From assembly GCF_036370855.1 (NCBI RefSeq), contig NC_088099.1, forward strand, positions 151,175,517 through 151,239,516: 64,000 bases of DNA, written 5' to 3'. The DNA comes from Dromaius novaehollandiae (lineage: Eukaryota > Chordata > Aves > Casuariiformes > Dromaiidae). The stretch's first letter is position 1; the number at the start of each line of letters is the position of its first letter. The notes beneath the pieces are model-generated. The model was not told where the DNA came from. It was given only the letters and a program-made list of their open reading frames with translations, and searched no databases. Position numbers and translations under genes: made by a program. Of this stretch, positions 27,179 to 41,553 are shown piece after piece.

Positions 27179-30100
27179 GGCTCAACCTGACAGCAGCTGG
27201 TATGGCTGCTGCTGCCTCCCAGCTGTACAGGTCACCCCCCACGCAGGGCAGCTGCCTTCCCACTGCCAGGACTGGGACCAGCCCTGGGATGCCACACGAG
27301 TGTGCCCTCGACCAGCGACAAACCCGCTGGCAGCACTCCTGGAGCCCAGGTTTGGTGTGACCCCAGAAACTCCGTTTAGTAGGGATTCACACACTTTGTG
27401 GGGTTAGCAACCAAGCGGTACGTGAGCAGTGACACTTTCCCCAGCATCGCAGGGCCTGACGCTGGCTGGGGTGAGGGTGGCAGCCTCGAAACCTCCCTGC
27501 GGCTGGTGCGCACACCTCCTGCCAGGCACTGCAAGCCCATCGACCTGGCCATGCTCAGAGGCTCAGCACTGCTCCAAAGCCATTTGGGCAGCAGGGCTGA
27601 CTGTTGCTGGCCTCTTCCCTGGCAGGACAGGAATGTGCCTGCCATGTGTTATAGAGCTGGGATAAGCATGTGAGATATACTGCATATGCTACGATTCCTG
27701 CCCTTAGTTTGGTTGCTGGAGATGAGAAGTGGGACCAATGGAGTGGGACTAATAACCATCGTGCCAGTGCTTCCTTGTCCTTTCTGCCTGGCTTGTGTTG
27801 TGTCACGAGGGTTTCAGAAACAACCAGCCGATTCACTAATATAATTGTTGTCTTTTTCTCTCTCTCCCCTTATCACAATACCAGGGCTGTACTGCAGATA
27901 TTAACAATTCTCAGATGTCTGCAGCAAATGCACCACTTAGGCTTTGCCCTGCATGTAAAATTTGTTCCTGGTGTGCTGCAACATACTTAAAATCTTTCTA
28001 TAATGTCTGCAAAGTTGTTCAGGAGCCTTTTCCTGGAAAAGAGCCTGTTCTGTGTACATCGGAGTGGGAATGGGGGAGGTGGACCTGGCAGAGCATTAAC
28101 CTGTTTCTGGTAATGCTATGAGTGTTCAGCTGTTTTGCTTTTTAAACAAATGCTTTGGATCTCTTTATTCTGAAATGGCAAAAAAGAAAAAACGATTTTT
28201 CTATATGTGAAAGGTAAGTATCTATTCAGTTTTCAAGAGCAAAGTATACATTCAAGCTACAATGTTTTTTCTCCTTACCAGTAAACAGATCTTGCCCAGA
28301 TCTATTAAAAATATTAAGTGCCTGAAATAACATACCTAACCTGGTAAGTTGGAACCCTTCATTAAGAACTTCTACTCCCTGTGCAGAATATAGGACAAGG
28401 TACATTTCAAAAGTGTTAATAGTTTGCATAGGATTTGCTTTATGCTAGACAGAAATATTTAGTATATGAAACTAGATCTCACACTCTGGATTGGTCTTCT
28501 AGCTTGTATTAGTTCCTGACTTGTCTGCCTTTCTTCACCCAAGTCTAAACTGTAATTCAGAATTTTAAGATTTTCTTCTCTTAATAATTTTTATAGTTAG
28601 GAGAGTGTCGTGTATTTTCAGCTTACCTGTCTTACTTAGATTCCTAACTGTTTTTACTCTGCTAAAATCTTTGCTAAAATTATATTTTACCTTGCTAATT
28701 GAACAGCTCTACACATGAAGGCTAGGTGAGAAAATTAAACTGTCTGGAAAAAGCACAGCGTGCTGCCTAGAATTGAATGTGCAAATAATGCTGCATCATT
28801 TAACAGGACACATTCAAATTCTAGGGCACATTTGTTCCCTGGGTGACTTCAGCGGCATTGGACACGTCCTACCAAACGGAACAGGCCAACCGAGGCTTCC
28901 TCTGCAACTTTTTTGGGATGGATGGGAAAAATACTAGGAGCAGTTGGAAAGACTGCTGGGGATGCTGAGGATGTGCCGAGCTGATCCTTCTGCCTGCTCG
29001 TGTTGCCAGTCTGTATCTCACTGGGCTTGTATAAGGTATAAGGACCACTTGGTTTTGCCTCATAGGCTGGATTTGGGTTGCAGGTGCATGGAAAAAGCTG
29101 TGGTTTACTGCATCCCACACGGCACCTTTTGCTTCCAAAACAGGCACTTGTGCAACTTCCTCTCCTGTCACCACACGTGTGCTGTGTTTGCCTGCTCGTT
29201 ACCAGTAATACTCATTAGCAATTTTGTCAGGGCAGTGCCGGCAGCGGCAGACTGCATCATTCTAGCATGATCCAGCTGCAGAACTGCATCGCTCAGTCAA
29301 ATGTAGCTCTGATCTGAGGAGTATGAAACAAGGCAGGAGAGCACAGCACACTTGTTCCTAAGAAACTCAAAAGGTAATGTTGATGGAAGCATATCCTTAA
29401 TAAATTAAACTTTCTCAATCCACCAGTTGGAGACAGGTCTGCAATTTGTGATGACATATGTGGTAAGGAATGCGAGCGATGATTATTTCAGGCACTGAAT
29501 TCTCATAGGAAAGTGACGTTCTTGATACAGAAGGTCCTGAATAAATAACACCCATCATTTTTGTACTGAATATATTGCTTACTCTAGTGCCAAACCCTAA
29601 AAACATTAAATAATTGCTATGTGAAACATACTAGCTCTGAACCAAGCTGAAATCCTGGTGATAGGTGAGGATAAGAGCTTTCCCCTTTTTTTTTGTTTGG
29701 CTTATGTGTCATCACATCTGCTCTAATCAAGTCTCCTGCTGGACAGCTGATGGGAGCATTTGCAGCATAATGCAACCTCCATATTATAAGGATAGCCAGT
29801 GGCATTTTGTTAGCTCAGTCTGCCAGTATTTCCATTGTAATGCCTTTGGCACAAGCAAATTGGATTCATCTCCATACATAAAGAAGCAGCCTGCGTAACA
29901 GAGGCCGTAATTTGAATGTTGGTTGTGGTCCCTGTTGTGGCCCGACCACATGCCAGCTCTTGTACAGCAAAGCGTCTTACAAAGAGTGTTGGCTGGAAAG
30001 TGGGCCAAATTCCTCCTGGTATAATTTAATTAAATCAGTAGATTTGCCAAGGTCAACATGTCAGATTAATTCTACAATAAATCCATATGAAGGCTTTTGG

Positions 30101-30813
30101 GTAAAACTTCCCTCCCTTACAAAGTCAAATAGACTGCAGGGTTTGCCCTACATATTTGGGTAGAAGGGTCTAGTACAACACTTGCACAGTGGGGTCTTGC
30201 CTCTTGGGCTTATCTGCAGTACAAATTACACGAATTCCCTAAACACAGAACACAGGTGTTTTCTCACAATGCATTCCCTATTTGTTACTGAAGTCTTATT
30301 TCTTCAGTGATATAAATAGAAGCTTTACACGACAGGTTGGTTTTGTCCGGCTACAAGTACAGCTTCCAGTAACTTGGAAAACTGGGGTAGTCTGCTGATT
30401 TGTAATCTATGCTGTCCCTGCAGCTGTGAGAGAAACACCATGCTTGTTTCTCTTGACTTCAGTTTTGTCTGTAATATAAGAAAACGGAACACAGTTTTAT
30501 GGGGTATGTTTGTCGACATTTTTACACTGACAGACTGTGATTGGCAATTCTGTCTGTTGTATAGAAATTCCTGCTAGGAAGGGAGGGTTAAACAAGAAAT
30601 GACAGCAGAAATACAAATAGCAGGAAGCATAAATTATATTAGATTAAATAAATCTGTTCTCATTCCTTTAAGTTGAAGATCACCTCTTTCAAAAATCATT
30701 TTTAGTGTTCATCTCAGAAGACCAATGCAAACATGAATCCACGTGCCTATACACAGTTTGAGGTGGGGCGAGCAGTGTCTGATATAGTACAAAATGGCTA
30801 AGCATGAGATATG

Positions 30814-30843
30814 AATAATTAATATATAATTAATATATAATCT
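30814..30843. repeat. AT-rich 11-bp tandem repeat
   Basis: AATTAATATAT repeated about 2.5 times. Confidence 0.7.
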
Positions 30844-32182
30844 AATTTGTGATATGGACGTATGATGCATGTGAGTTAATGAGCAGAAAAAAATTTCTTT
30901 CTCTGGACTGAGTTGTCTTAGGAGAGGTAAAACACACAAGGTCAGTCACAAAATGTCACTGGCAAATCTCAGCTGAAGAATGTCAATTTCTTATTTTAAA
31001 TTAATAATTTGCTCTCTCCTGTTCTACCTGTATTATTTTTCTTTTTTTATATTAAGCATTAATAATGATTTAACTTGTCTGTTTAGGGCTTTAATACTAA
31101 TAGCTCTTATCACTGCACTATCTAACACATACCACAAAAGCTACGGAGGAATCCCATGGAGCCTCTACCTCTGCTAATTTCTAATGTCATGTTCTAATGG
31201 CTGAGCGTTGTTGCTAGTTTAGGATAAAAGAACTATGACTTTACAAATGTGGCTTCACTGGGCACACAGTAGTTCTTAAGCAGACACATATTCATCTGAG
31301 AATATTTTTCTATAATTCAATATATGCATAATGTTTTTCATACCTCAGGCTGAGAGCTACAATTCAGGAATCTAAAATACATGGCCAACTGTAAAGAATT
31401 ACATCATTATTTGTCTTTTAACTGTTCATTTTTAAGCCAATTGGAGTGCTCAGCTGTTTTAAAAAAATGTCTTTAGAAGCAGTCTATTCATTATGCTTTC
31501 TTCCAGTAGCAGTTGTAATGGGCCCTTATGAATTCCCTTCCAAGTTCTCCTTAGAAACTGGTTCATGCATTAGGTAGAGAGAGAGAGCAAGCTCCATCCA
31601 TTTCCCAGGATTTATATCTACTGTACAAAGTTTGGAAATAAACTTGTCTTTCTGAGTCAAGCTACTGGAAATGAAAAAAAATATACTAACTTACAAGCTT
31701 ACGTAGTCATAATTCATGCCTTAGAAACAAACACCTCTAGTTTTATTAAAAGCTTTACACAATTAGGTATAAATAGAGGCAATCTTACATCCGTAGGAAT
31801 CTTACCTTATTTGATAAGAAAGATAATTTCACTTTGAAAGGCTGTTATAGAGTGTTTTTCACACATTCTAATAGGCTTCTGAACATAACATTGTTAAGAC
31901 AAACATAGCTATAGGCAAGGGAGCTTTTTTAAAGAACCATATTAACTTCAGGCTGTTCTTGGTTCCCCTCCCTTTGTGAAGTTATAAATATGTCTCACAG
32001 GCAACTTCTGGGGATCTGAGAAAGAGGGGGAGCAACTGCTGTTCACATAGCCCAGCTGTGAGCATTCACCGAACAGGCTGCGTCCTCCCTCCTGCTGACA
32101 GCCCCATCCTCCAGCAGAAGCACCAGTCCTGCATATCACGGTCACACTTCTGTTAGAAAACATCCTATTTAATGTATTGCCA

Positions 32183-32210
32183 AAAAAAAAAAAAAGAAAA
32201 AGAAAAAGTT
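32183..32210. repeat. A-rich (GAAAAA)n tract
   Basis: A run of A followed by GAAAAA units. Confidence 0.8.
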
Positions 32211-33036
32211 AATAGTAACTGAATTCTTCAGCTTAGTCTTTCATTAAAATCTGTCTTCTGATGGAGTGGCATTAATCACTGACTGCTCATAAGGTCTAGC
32301 TCACTATTTACGGAGATGTTTGCATTTTCTAGTATTGATGTTCAACTAAAAGACAAAGCCGTAATAATTACAGGACTGCTTAAAACTCTTAAAAATTGAA
32401 AAATTTAATTGACAGAGGTTACAGCTGAAAAAATGCATTTCAGTCCTAGAGAGATCACCGGCTCTAGGCCTTATCTTCAGGGAATGGCACTTTTAAGTGC
32501 TCAGAGGTCTGGAGGACCCCTTTCTGCAATTAGAGGTGTGATTAAGGCCTGCACTGCTTTACCCTTTCCACAGGCAGCCTATGCAATAAGAGCATTGAAA
32601 ACCACATTGTTGCATCAGCAACAGCTTCTCTGATGCTTTTTTGATGGTGGGAATCTCAACAGAAAATTTTATAGTAGAGTTGCAAGTATACTTCAATGGA
32701 CATTTGCGAGGACAGTATCATACAAAATAATAAAAGTATAAGTTATTCATTATCAGGATAATAATAAGATAGGAATACTTAGCTATGTCAGAAAACAGAA
32801 AAAATTGGCCTTACCTTGTAAAAGACCTCATAACTTTCTCCTGTGTGCTCATTTTTATGGTTAACTTGATTAGCCACATGCTGATCTCAAAAGCTCAGAG
32901 TTAGCCAGTGAAAATCCTGTTGCAGGGAAAAACTGCTTGATTTGAATGGTTTATATCAAATCAAGACTGTAGCCGTTTATTTATTTACTAACAACAGGGG
33001 GTTAACTTTAGGGTTATCAGTTTTGGGACAAAGATA

Positions 33037-33650
33037 ACAGAATCACAGAATAGTTGAGGTAGAAAAACACCTCTGGAGACCGTCTGGTCCAACCCCCAGC
33101 TCAAGGCTGGGTCAGCTACAGCAGGGGGCCCAGGACTGTGTCCTCTCAGATTTTGAATATCTCCAAGGATGGAGAGTCCACAGCCTCTCTGAGCAACCTC
33201 TTCCAGTTCTCAGTCACCCTTACAGTTAAAAAGAAAGGTCTTTCTTAAGCTTAAAAGGAATTTCCTGTATTTCAATTTGTGCTGACTGTCCCTTGTCCTG
33301 TCACTGGCACCACTGAGAAGAGTCTGGCTCTGACTTCTTCATACTTCCCCCCACCCCAGGTATTTACACACATTGATCAGATCCCCCCTCAGTCTTCTCT
33401 TCTCCAGGCTGAACAGTCCCAACTCTCTCAGCCTTTCCTCCTATGAGAGATGCTCCAGTCCCTTCATCATCTTTGTGGCCCTTCGCTGGACTCACTCCAG
33501 CATGTCCATGTCTCTCTTGTATTGGGGAGCCCAGCACTGGACACAGCACTCCAGCTGTGGCCTGACCAGTGCTGAGGGGAAATATCACCTCCCTCGATGG
33601 CTGGTATCAATCTTCTCAATGCAGCCCAACATGCTGTTGGCCTTCTTACT
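33037..33650 (-). mobile_element. CR1 LINE fragment (3' part)
   Basis: Reverse-oriented CR1. The left edge, AGAATCACAGAATAGTTGAGG, is the reverse of the CR1 3' terminus. The typical TGGTCCAACCCCCAGCTCAAG and TTTTGAATATCTCCAAGGATGGAG blocks follow. Similarity fades after about 33650. The open frames on both strands here are decayed CR1 reading frames, not host genes. Confidence 0.92.
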
Positions 33651-34799
33651 ATTGAGAAGGACAAAGATTGATTTTAGCTATGCTTACAATGTTCTGGTGG
33701 TGTTGACCACGCTGTCCTCAACTCAGTGCCACCCCAGAGCATGAGCAAACAAGATTTTTCAGATTATTAGTCTGCACTGTAGTCTATGATACTCCATTTT
33801 GACTACTATTGTTTCCTGTACTAGTAAATCAAAATTAGTGCAGGTTTGCTGACAAGTTTAGAAGCTATCTATCCTTCAATAACAGTTTTTAAGAGTACTT
33901 GATGGTTTAAGCCAAAACACTGAATTTTCGACCAATGTTATTGATGTTCTAACACATGATCTTTCTGCCATCTCTGCTGTTGGATAGTAATGGCAGAACA
34001 GATGTAAGAACAAGAGATAGTTTCTCACTCACCTTCAGCGTGATATTCTAAAGTTAGCATAGTAATATGGTGACTTAGTGGTAACTAAGCTATTTTCCAA
34101 ATCTATGCTGGTAAATACATGGTGTAGCCTCACATTTTATAGTTTTAATGTTCTGTACTGTTTGCTGCTTGATATGAATGTTCTGGTCCTTCTGTCTGTA
34201 AGAGCTGAATTCAGAATTGACCTTTATTTGCAAAATAATTTTGTTAGTCTCAGCCCATAATAAGAGAGATCTGTCCTTCATAAACAACATGACTGACAAA
34301 CACTTCTTGGAGAGACTTTGAATTTAAAATCAAGAGGTCTGAAATAGAAGCCTAAGCAACTACTGAATAAATTCTCAGCCACATTTTCCCATGGGCATTT
34401 CTAGGAAACTTTATCTCCAGAACTGGTGAAAGGAGTGAATCGACAGATATGTCCCAGAACATTTCTCTCTTTCCTTTGTGTCCCTCATAAAAAGCACAGG
34501 CTGTAATAAAAGCAGCCTTTCCCCACAGAGAACCAGTTGTCTGTCTAACTGCATTTCCTTTTTCAAACAGACATCAGATGTTGTACAAGAAAGTACAAAA
34601 GACATTACAAAACAGCCTTCCCACAATAAAAGCTTCTTCCTAATTCTCTATAATTAGAATGACTTCTGAATAAGAAACAGCCTGTACAGTTTGTGCAGCC
34701 TGAGAGACATCCTGCTCCAAGAAGCTACGAAATAATAACCTAGAGTTGGCTGCACTAAACCTTTCACTGTAGAACCTGCTTTGTCTCCTGGACATCAAA

Positions 34800-34925
34800 G
34801 GGAGTTTTGTCACGGGTTCACAGAGCATTTGGACAGAAGGAAACACTGTGATAGTGTAGTTTGATCTCTGTGCAACAGAGGCCATATGATTGATCTATGA
34901 ATTTTCACACCTAGACAATTCTGGG
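34800..34925. mobile_element. Possible ancient CR1/L3-like fragment
   Basis: TAGTTTGATCTCTGTGCAACAGAGGCCATATGATT resembles the 'tagtctgacctcctgtataacacaggccatagaat' block of old CR1-clade repeats. It is short and diverged. Confidence 0.3.
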
Positions 34926-35136
34926 GAGAGCAAGACAAGCTCTTCTGGTCTCCAGTGGTTTCCCTTGGCTTCTGTGTGACCCAGGCGCCTGCTGCAGGTG
35001 CTGTTTTGTTCCCAAATCCAAATGCTGACTGATAACAGTTGACAAATTAGAAAAAGTTTTATGCTGAAAGTCAGTTTGTATCCAGGCTGAAACCTTTTAA
35101 CATTTTGCTTGCTGTATTACGTTTACAACATCTTTT

Positions 35137-35185
35137 ATAGTGAATACAGGAATATAGTGAATATAGTGAATATAGTGAATATAGG
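35137..35185. repeat. 9-bp minisatellite (ATAGTGAAT)
   Basis: ATAGTGAAT once, then a variant 8-bp unit, then three perfect copies and a partial copy. Confidence 0.85.
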
Positions 35186-36391
35186 AAAACACACTAATGT
35201 TTCACCCATTCATATATTCTCAATGGTAACTTAAAGCCTTCTAAATAAATAAATACTTCATGAAATTATATAATTTAGACTTAATAAATGTCTCCTTTTA
35301 GTGAGTATGCTAAATTGTATGTCAAACGTAAATAATACTTGTGCTTATATTGCCGATAAGAAACATGAAATTAGAGAGGTCCTTTATTTTTAATTTGCTA
35401 TTGAATTATATGTATACTGTGGCAACATCTTAGTCTAGGATGATGAAATTAGATTAAAGCAAAACTTTATTTGCTAAGAACAATAACAGGGAACAGGTGA
35501 AGAGTGGGAAACTTGACGAAAAATAGCTTTGATGATTGTTTTAATTTGGGGCTTTAATTAGTGCAATAGCTTTAGTGTCTAGTTCAACATTTTCTCATTT
35601 TTTCCTTTGGAACATAAGATTTTGATGAAGGATTTTTCTAGTAATGCTTGAGTAAAGATTACTATTTATTAATTTATTAATTTATTTAAATCATTCAGAA
35701 TGAATATCTACTGATTTTCACTGGAGACAGAAAAACTAGTAGCCTGTTATCTTTCACCATTTCTGTTTCTTCTGATATCCACCAATGACTCTTCTCAAGC
35801 ACAAAGTTACTCAACATTTTTTTCTCCTCCATCATTATTGATACTACACGTTCTAAAGGTGAGATTTTAAATTCAACATGTTCTAAAATTGAGGGCATGC
35901 TTAGCTAGACAAATAAGTTATGGGAATCAAAACACAAGGAGAGGGTGTGGGTCAAATTTAGTCTGTAAATGACTTTTATGCTGCAAAGGTGGTATTAGCC
36001 CCTGCAATTTCTAGAGTAATTACAGTGCATGCTCTGAATTATGGCACCTATATCACGACTATTTTCAGACTTTGCTGCAGATCTTGCATCTGCTTAGTAC
36101 TTTCACCCATCTTCTGATACCCACCATGTGTCTTTGCTTCTCTTGAAATGAGGAAATTCTCCCCCAGGCTGCAGTAACCCTTTTTTCATGCAAATGCAGA
36201 AGATGAGGATAAGAAAGTGGGCCAAGATGAGTCTCATAATAGGAAAGTCATCATAAATTTTTCAACATTTTACTCCCTTAGATTCTCTTTTTTTAGATTT
36301 TTCTTAATCTCTTTAACTTTCATTTTCTCTTGCAAATACAAATCTTATAGTTCTTTAAAATTCAAAACACCATCACATTTTTGGCTAAGAC

Positions 36392-36397
36392 TTTATT
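36392..36397 (-). terminator. KCNV1: Candidate KCNV1 poly(A) signal (AATAAA)
   Basis: AATAAA on the minus strand, 240 bases past the stop codon. It is followed about 20 bases later by a GT-rich stretch (TGTGATGGTGTTTTG) that fits a downstream cleavage element. The implied cleavage site is near 36375-36380. Other sites further downstream may be used, since 3' UTRs of neuronal genes are often longer. Confidence 0.5.
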
Positions 36398-36636
36398 AGT
36401 ATACATTTGCAAGAACATAAAATCCATAGACAACCCTGCAGGTTTCAGAGCCCTTTGAGAGCTTCTATATTTTGAATTCTGCCTTTTGTATATACTGGTT
36501 ATCTCTGTCTGTCCAAGTAAGTAAAACTCCCGCTTGAAAAGCAAATACACTATGTGGCGAATAATAATAAAAAGCGATGCTTAATACTACATTTTCAAAG
36601 TAGTCTATTTGCTATACAAGGCTAAATAACCTAAAG

Positions 36637-37148
36637 TCAAAACCAAAAATCATCTCCTCCACTGCTCCTTGTACTGGCTCTCTCTCTGCTTTTTAACCGT
36701 AACATATCCATGACACTGCGTGCATATACGTCTCGCAAATTAACATTAATGTTTGAGTCACTGGATGAGTTCTTTGTGAGTTTCTTTAAAGCTTCACGCT
36801 GCCGAAGAGCAGCTTCTTTTATCTTCAGTGTAAAATAACAAGCAGAAAAACGGTCATTTATTATAGCTATTGGCAAAGCCAAAACTAGTATGCCTGATAG
36901 TATACACATAAAGGCCACTACCTTACCAGTGGTAGTGTCTGGTCGAATGTCACCATAACCAACAGTTGTCATGGAAGTTGTTGCCCACCACCAAGCGCCA
37001 GGTACACTTGTGAAAGTTGTGCCTGGCACGCCTTGCTCAACAAAGTACTCCACAGTGGAAAATATAGAGATTCCTACAGAGAGGAAAAGCAGCAAAAGGC
37101 CAACCTCCTCGTAGCATTGTGCAATAGTCATCCCAAGAGACCGCAAGC
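36637..37148 (-). CDS. KCNV1: KCNV1 coding exon 3 (S5, pore, S6, C-terminus)
   Basis: Residues 337-506 and the TGA stop. The acceptor is TTGTCTTTCAG ending at 37149, and the exon completes a split Gly codon. S5 is at about 352-372. The pore helix WWWATTSMTT leads to the selectivity filter TVGYGD (398-403), so the filter is intact. S6 (about 412-433) reads LPIAIIN, with Ala431 where conducting Kv channels have the second proline of PVP or PIP. This substitution is typical of the Kv8.1 silent subunit. The C-terminus ends SSGGDDFWF, a signature I associate with KCNV1. The whole protein is 506 residues, close to the roughly 500 of the human protein. No frameshift or premature stop is visible, so the gene appears functional. 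Confidence 0.96.
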
Positions 37149-40100
37149 CTGAAAGACAAGAAATGCTGTCAATAGGTTGATTCATGTAGCTGTCTTTATA
37201 ACATGGCCAAACATCTCTCATTTGAAAGCTAACCTTATGCTTTTGCTTTGGCCACCAGTAACATGCCTTAAGAAAAAGGGGTGCTGGTCTTTCCTGCTCT
37301 TGGGAAAAAGTGATTTAAAAAGAAACAGATTAAAATGTTAGATTGAACCACTGACATCATCTGAGTATCCATAACAGATCATGGGAATGCTCCTCATGAA
37401 TTACTGTTTGAATGACAGCACATGATTTAGAAAAACTATCTAAACCTGATTTTAAAATTGACCATAATTGAGGATCTAGCATAATTTTTAATAAGTTATC
37501 CATTTAAAAATGCACTGAAAACATCTGCTCCCTATTTCCCATCTGAATGTGACAAGCTCCTATTTTCCAGCCATTGTCATTTTTTTGTTGGCCTGAGCAG
37601 CTCTCTGTCGTCAAACTTCTGTTCCCAGGTGGGTGCTTAGACCCAATTCAGTCACCCAGTATCTTCTTGTTTGCTAAGGACTGTTTCCGAACTTTTCATA
37701 GTTCTCATAGACTCTCTTTGAACCTACCCCCCCAACCTACGATATCTTTCTTTAACTGCAAACATCTAAACAGGCACCACATTTCAGCAGCAGCTGCACT
37801 TGTGTCAAAACTGGAGGTGACAGCAACTCCCAATTCAAGCAAGGTATTGTAAACTCCCTGATGTCCTGCATCAGTCCCGTCGCCCCGAGCTGGGCAGGGA
37901 GTCCATGTTCACCTGACCGTTCTCCACAACCCCCCGTGCTCTTTTTAGAGCTGCTGCCTCAAGCTAGACTGCCGGCAAACGAAGCAGGGAAGTAAATCCG
38001 TAACAGTGCAACGGATGAACGCTGTACACACAAACAAAGGAGGAAGATAACAGAGCAGCAGCTCCACTGAGATACATGGCAGACTGAGATTATCTTTTGA
38101 ATCACAAGTGATTTGGGATTCTTTTTTTAATACTACTCTTTAAAAATGTGCCATGTTTTCCTTATGGAAGGAAAAAAAAATACAATCCTTACAAATTACC
38201 CTCCATGGTGCACCCTTCTACTTCAACCAGGGTTTGCAAAATAGCTTAGTGGAGCTCTGCTTCTGCTTGCAGACTTCATATGCCCACTGGAGTAATCAGC
38301 AATCATCTGATGCACCTTACTTCCATGCTCTCAGACTAAAATAAATTAAAATTTTCTTCTTCATTTTGGCTCTATTTCTTTTCCCCTTCAGCTCTAAAGG
38401 GTTTTAAAGGTTTTGCATATGTACAGCAAAGAGTGGAACTATCTACTAGAGTTTGTACAGAATGTTTCTTTTTTTGTATTTTCTTCTACTCATTCCAGTT
38501 AAGAGCTTAATCACATCCAGGTTTTATATTACTGTAACTATGGCCTGTTGGTTACAATGTTTATTATAATGAAATAGCTTAATTTTGCAACACAAGGGGA
38601 ATAAGACATATTAATGTAACCTTTTTTTCTATTAATACAACTGCCTCTACATTATGAAAATATGCTGTCTGGCTAAGATTAAAGCAGTGCGAGAGCTGTG
38701 TATATGACAATTGTAAGGATCCAGATCAAACAATTTTCATAATCCAAGGAAGTTAATATCATCCATTGCCCCACAAAACTTAATATTGAACAAGGTAGAA
38801 GAATAAGTCCTTTCAAGTGACCTATGAGCAAGGGGCTCCAATTTAAAACTGTTGGTACCACTTTTTTTTAAAGCATAAATGAGTACTGTAAATGCCAGGG
38901 TTTGCCTCTTGTGATGGATCCTGAGAGCAAGTCAAAAACAGTGCAACTTTCACATAAACTAGGAAAGGAAGAGAGAGAGGAACAGGGCATAAAGAGGGAT
39001 AAAGAGAAACAGGGCAGTGACTGCTGCCTCTTTGCACTGCATTGATGAAATCTTCAGTAAAATATTTTTCCAATAATTAATTATTCTGACTGCTAAGAAG
39101 TCTGAAATTATCCTTATTACTCTTAGTTCTATTATCTTCACCTCAAAGACAGATACTGAAAAACTGGAGAAGGTGTAGAAAAGTATAATAAAAATGATTC
39201 AGTGTCTGCAAAAACAGAGCTCAAGCTGTCTCAGTTATCAAAAAGAGAAATAGGTACTAAAGAACTATCTTGGTTATCAGAAAAAAAAGTTACTAAAGAG
39301 CTCTTAGGTTTGCTAAAGTCAAAGGAAGAAACAATGCCTGGATCTTGAAGTTCAAAAAATTCAAAATAAAAATTTGTGGTGATGGTGAGAAATGACTAGA
39401 ATGAATTATCAGTGAAGTGGTGGTTCTCCAACTCTTAAAGTCTTCAGATAAAGTCAGGAGACTTCTTTAGATGAACCTATCAATCAACTTAGTGGACTCT
39501 ACAGCACATTCTAAGTGGCAATCAGGGTTTATGGTGTCATTCTTCAAAAGAATAATCCTATATTATAACTTTTTAAAATGATGTGGCTGAACCATAGCAA
39601 CCAGCCAGACTAGGGCTGTTCCAGCACGGACACCTCAGCAAGCCTGACGACTTCTCCCGAGACCTCCGTGCCAAGAGCTGTAAGTGCTGGTGCTGGTACA
39701 GAGCTGGAAAGCGCAAGGGCCACAAGCCGTAACAGCACCAGCGTGGTGCCAGTGTGAGGCAGGCGTGCAGCCCCAGCCCTGGGACCTGCAGGCCTGCATG
39801 GGAGGAAGGCGAAGCGTTCCTGCTACGCCGATCGACTTCTATCTTTCTACCACCCAAAGGGACTTGAAAACACAAGACTGGTTTTCAGGAGCTTTAGTTT
39901 AGACACAGCACTTTAATCCAGATCAGAGGCAACCTGGCCCTGAAGGCAAGAAAAAGTCCACAGGCTTCCTCAACTTTTCCCATTAAAATTCTGAAAGTGC
40001 TGAAGTTTTGCTTTTTTATGTATCCAGAGGCACCTCATCCTGACAAATACTATGGTCTTCTCTCAGACATACGTCGCATTGCCATCACAAGGCAGGTGCT

Positions 40101-41553
40101 CACCTCCTACTTCTCCTCAAGGAGACACTCTACAAACACGTCCCAGAGAGGGACCAGCACAGCTTCACACAAAACACAGCCACAGAGGGAAGGCAATAGA
40201 TGAGGAGCATCAGACAATGCAAAAAATGCAGGTTCACCTATTCCTGCAGCCATTCAAATCCACTATTTCATTATCTCAAAAGAGTCTTCTCATTCTCCAG
40301 CTGCAGAGTTTCTAGATAGGGATACTGCTAATTTCTCGGTTGCTCCTTGACAAAATACACCACTTTGGATAAATAATTAACATCACTCCAATGTAGCCCA
40401 AGTATCTCTATACCCTCCTATTGGCTGAGCTCAGCTTTCAAAGGGGCAGAAATGAATCTTCTATTTCTTTGTCTCTTCCCCAGGAAATCTGCCATTTCAT
40501 TAAAAATAAAGGAAAAAGAATAGACTTGATTATTTTTCCTAATCCATTTTTATCTTTAACAGTAGAACCAGGATCCTGTGAGGATCCCAGCTTTGCTGCA
40601 GCTCTGCACAGTATTACAGAGACGACGTCCTGCTTGTGCCTGGCCACCTCTCTGTTTTTAAGTGGACAGCACGTGAGGCCTCGGTGATAGGTTGCTGGCT
40701 GCAGCCACGTATTTTCTGACAGATGCTCAACACTGCGGCTTCTTCTGCTCTCACACTCCTTTTGTCACACAAAACTGGTGAGCAACACATAAAGCTTCAC
40801 CTGGTCTGAGAGTGCAGGAACCAGAGAGAGGCCTCAGTGGAAGGAAGTTTTAAGTTGCCAGAGCTAAGGCAAGACAGCAGTGGAGATGTGAATCCCACCC
40901 TGAGATTTATCAAGACTGCCTATGTGTGTTTAAGGAGGATGCTTGCTGTGTATGGTAATTAGGGAGGTCCATCTTATAGTAGCAACAATAGTTAAGGACG
41001 TGTTCAGAACTGTATTATCCAAACTGTCTTCTACTACATACCTCTAATGGTCAGAAGCCAGGCTTCAGATCTGTTAGTGTATTTTTCTATTTTTAATCAT
41101 TATGATTAAATTTTTTCTTAGTAGCAGCATCTGCTCTGAGAGAAGATTGAGATTGTGACTTTCTACATTTACATGATACAGAAACTGCCAGATTTGGTTT
41201 AGTACTCTAAGCCTAAGTGACTAGCAACCCTGAACTATCAAACAAGCAAGGACAGTGACAGTAAAGCTGTTCTGAATTGCTTAAATAGATACTCTAGTTG
41301 CTTCTAATTCTGTGTGTTAAAACTGCTATTTTTAGTTCCAGTGTAAAGATGGAATTTCACTCTCAGATTAGGAAACTGGATTTTGAAAGAATTAAATAAT
41401 TTCTTTTACCTAACACGGCAATTAAATTACTAAACTCTTTATGGTACTCAGTATTATGATACAAACTGATGTGGTAATATTTTAATGAATTTAACTTAAG
41501 AATTAAATAGATATAAAAAGTCTGGACTATATTTGAAAGTTAGTACACCTGAT

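Larger units (their letters stand above)
14821..33036. other. Long gene-free region
   Basis: Eighteen kilobases with no recognisable exon. It contains the simple repeats and palindrome listed separately and one possible ancient repeat at 19635-19890. GC-richer non-coding patches lie near 19.1-19.3, 21.1-21.3, 27.2-27.8 and 28.85-29.2 kb. The stretch about 29.4-30.2 kb has a balanced, non-repetitive texture and could be a conserved non-coding element, but that needs alignment. Confidence 0.55.
33651..36391. other. Gene-free sequence downstream of KCNV1
   Basis: AT-rich and non-coding. It contains the 9-bp minisatellite, a TTTATTAA-rich stretch at about 35663-35690 and one possible ancient repeat. 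Longer KCNV1 3' UTR isoforms could extend into it. Confidence 0.6.
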
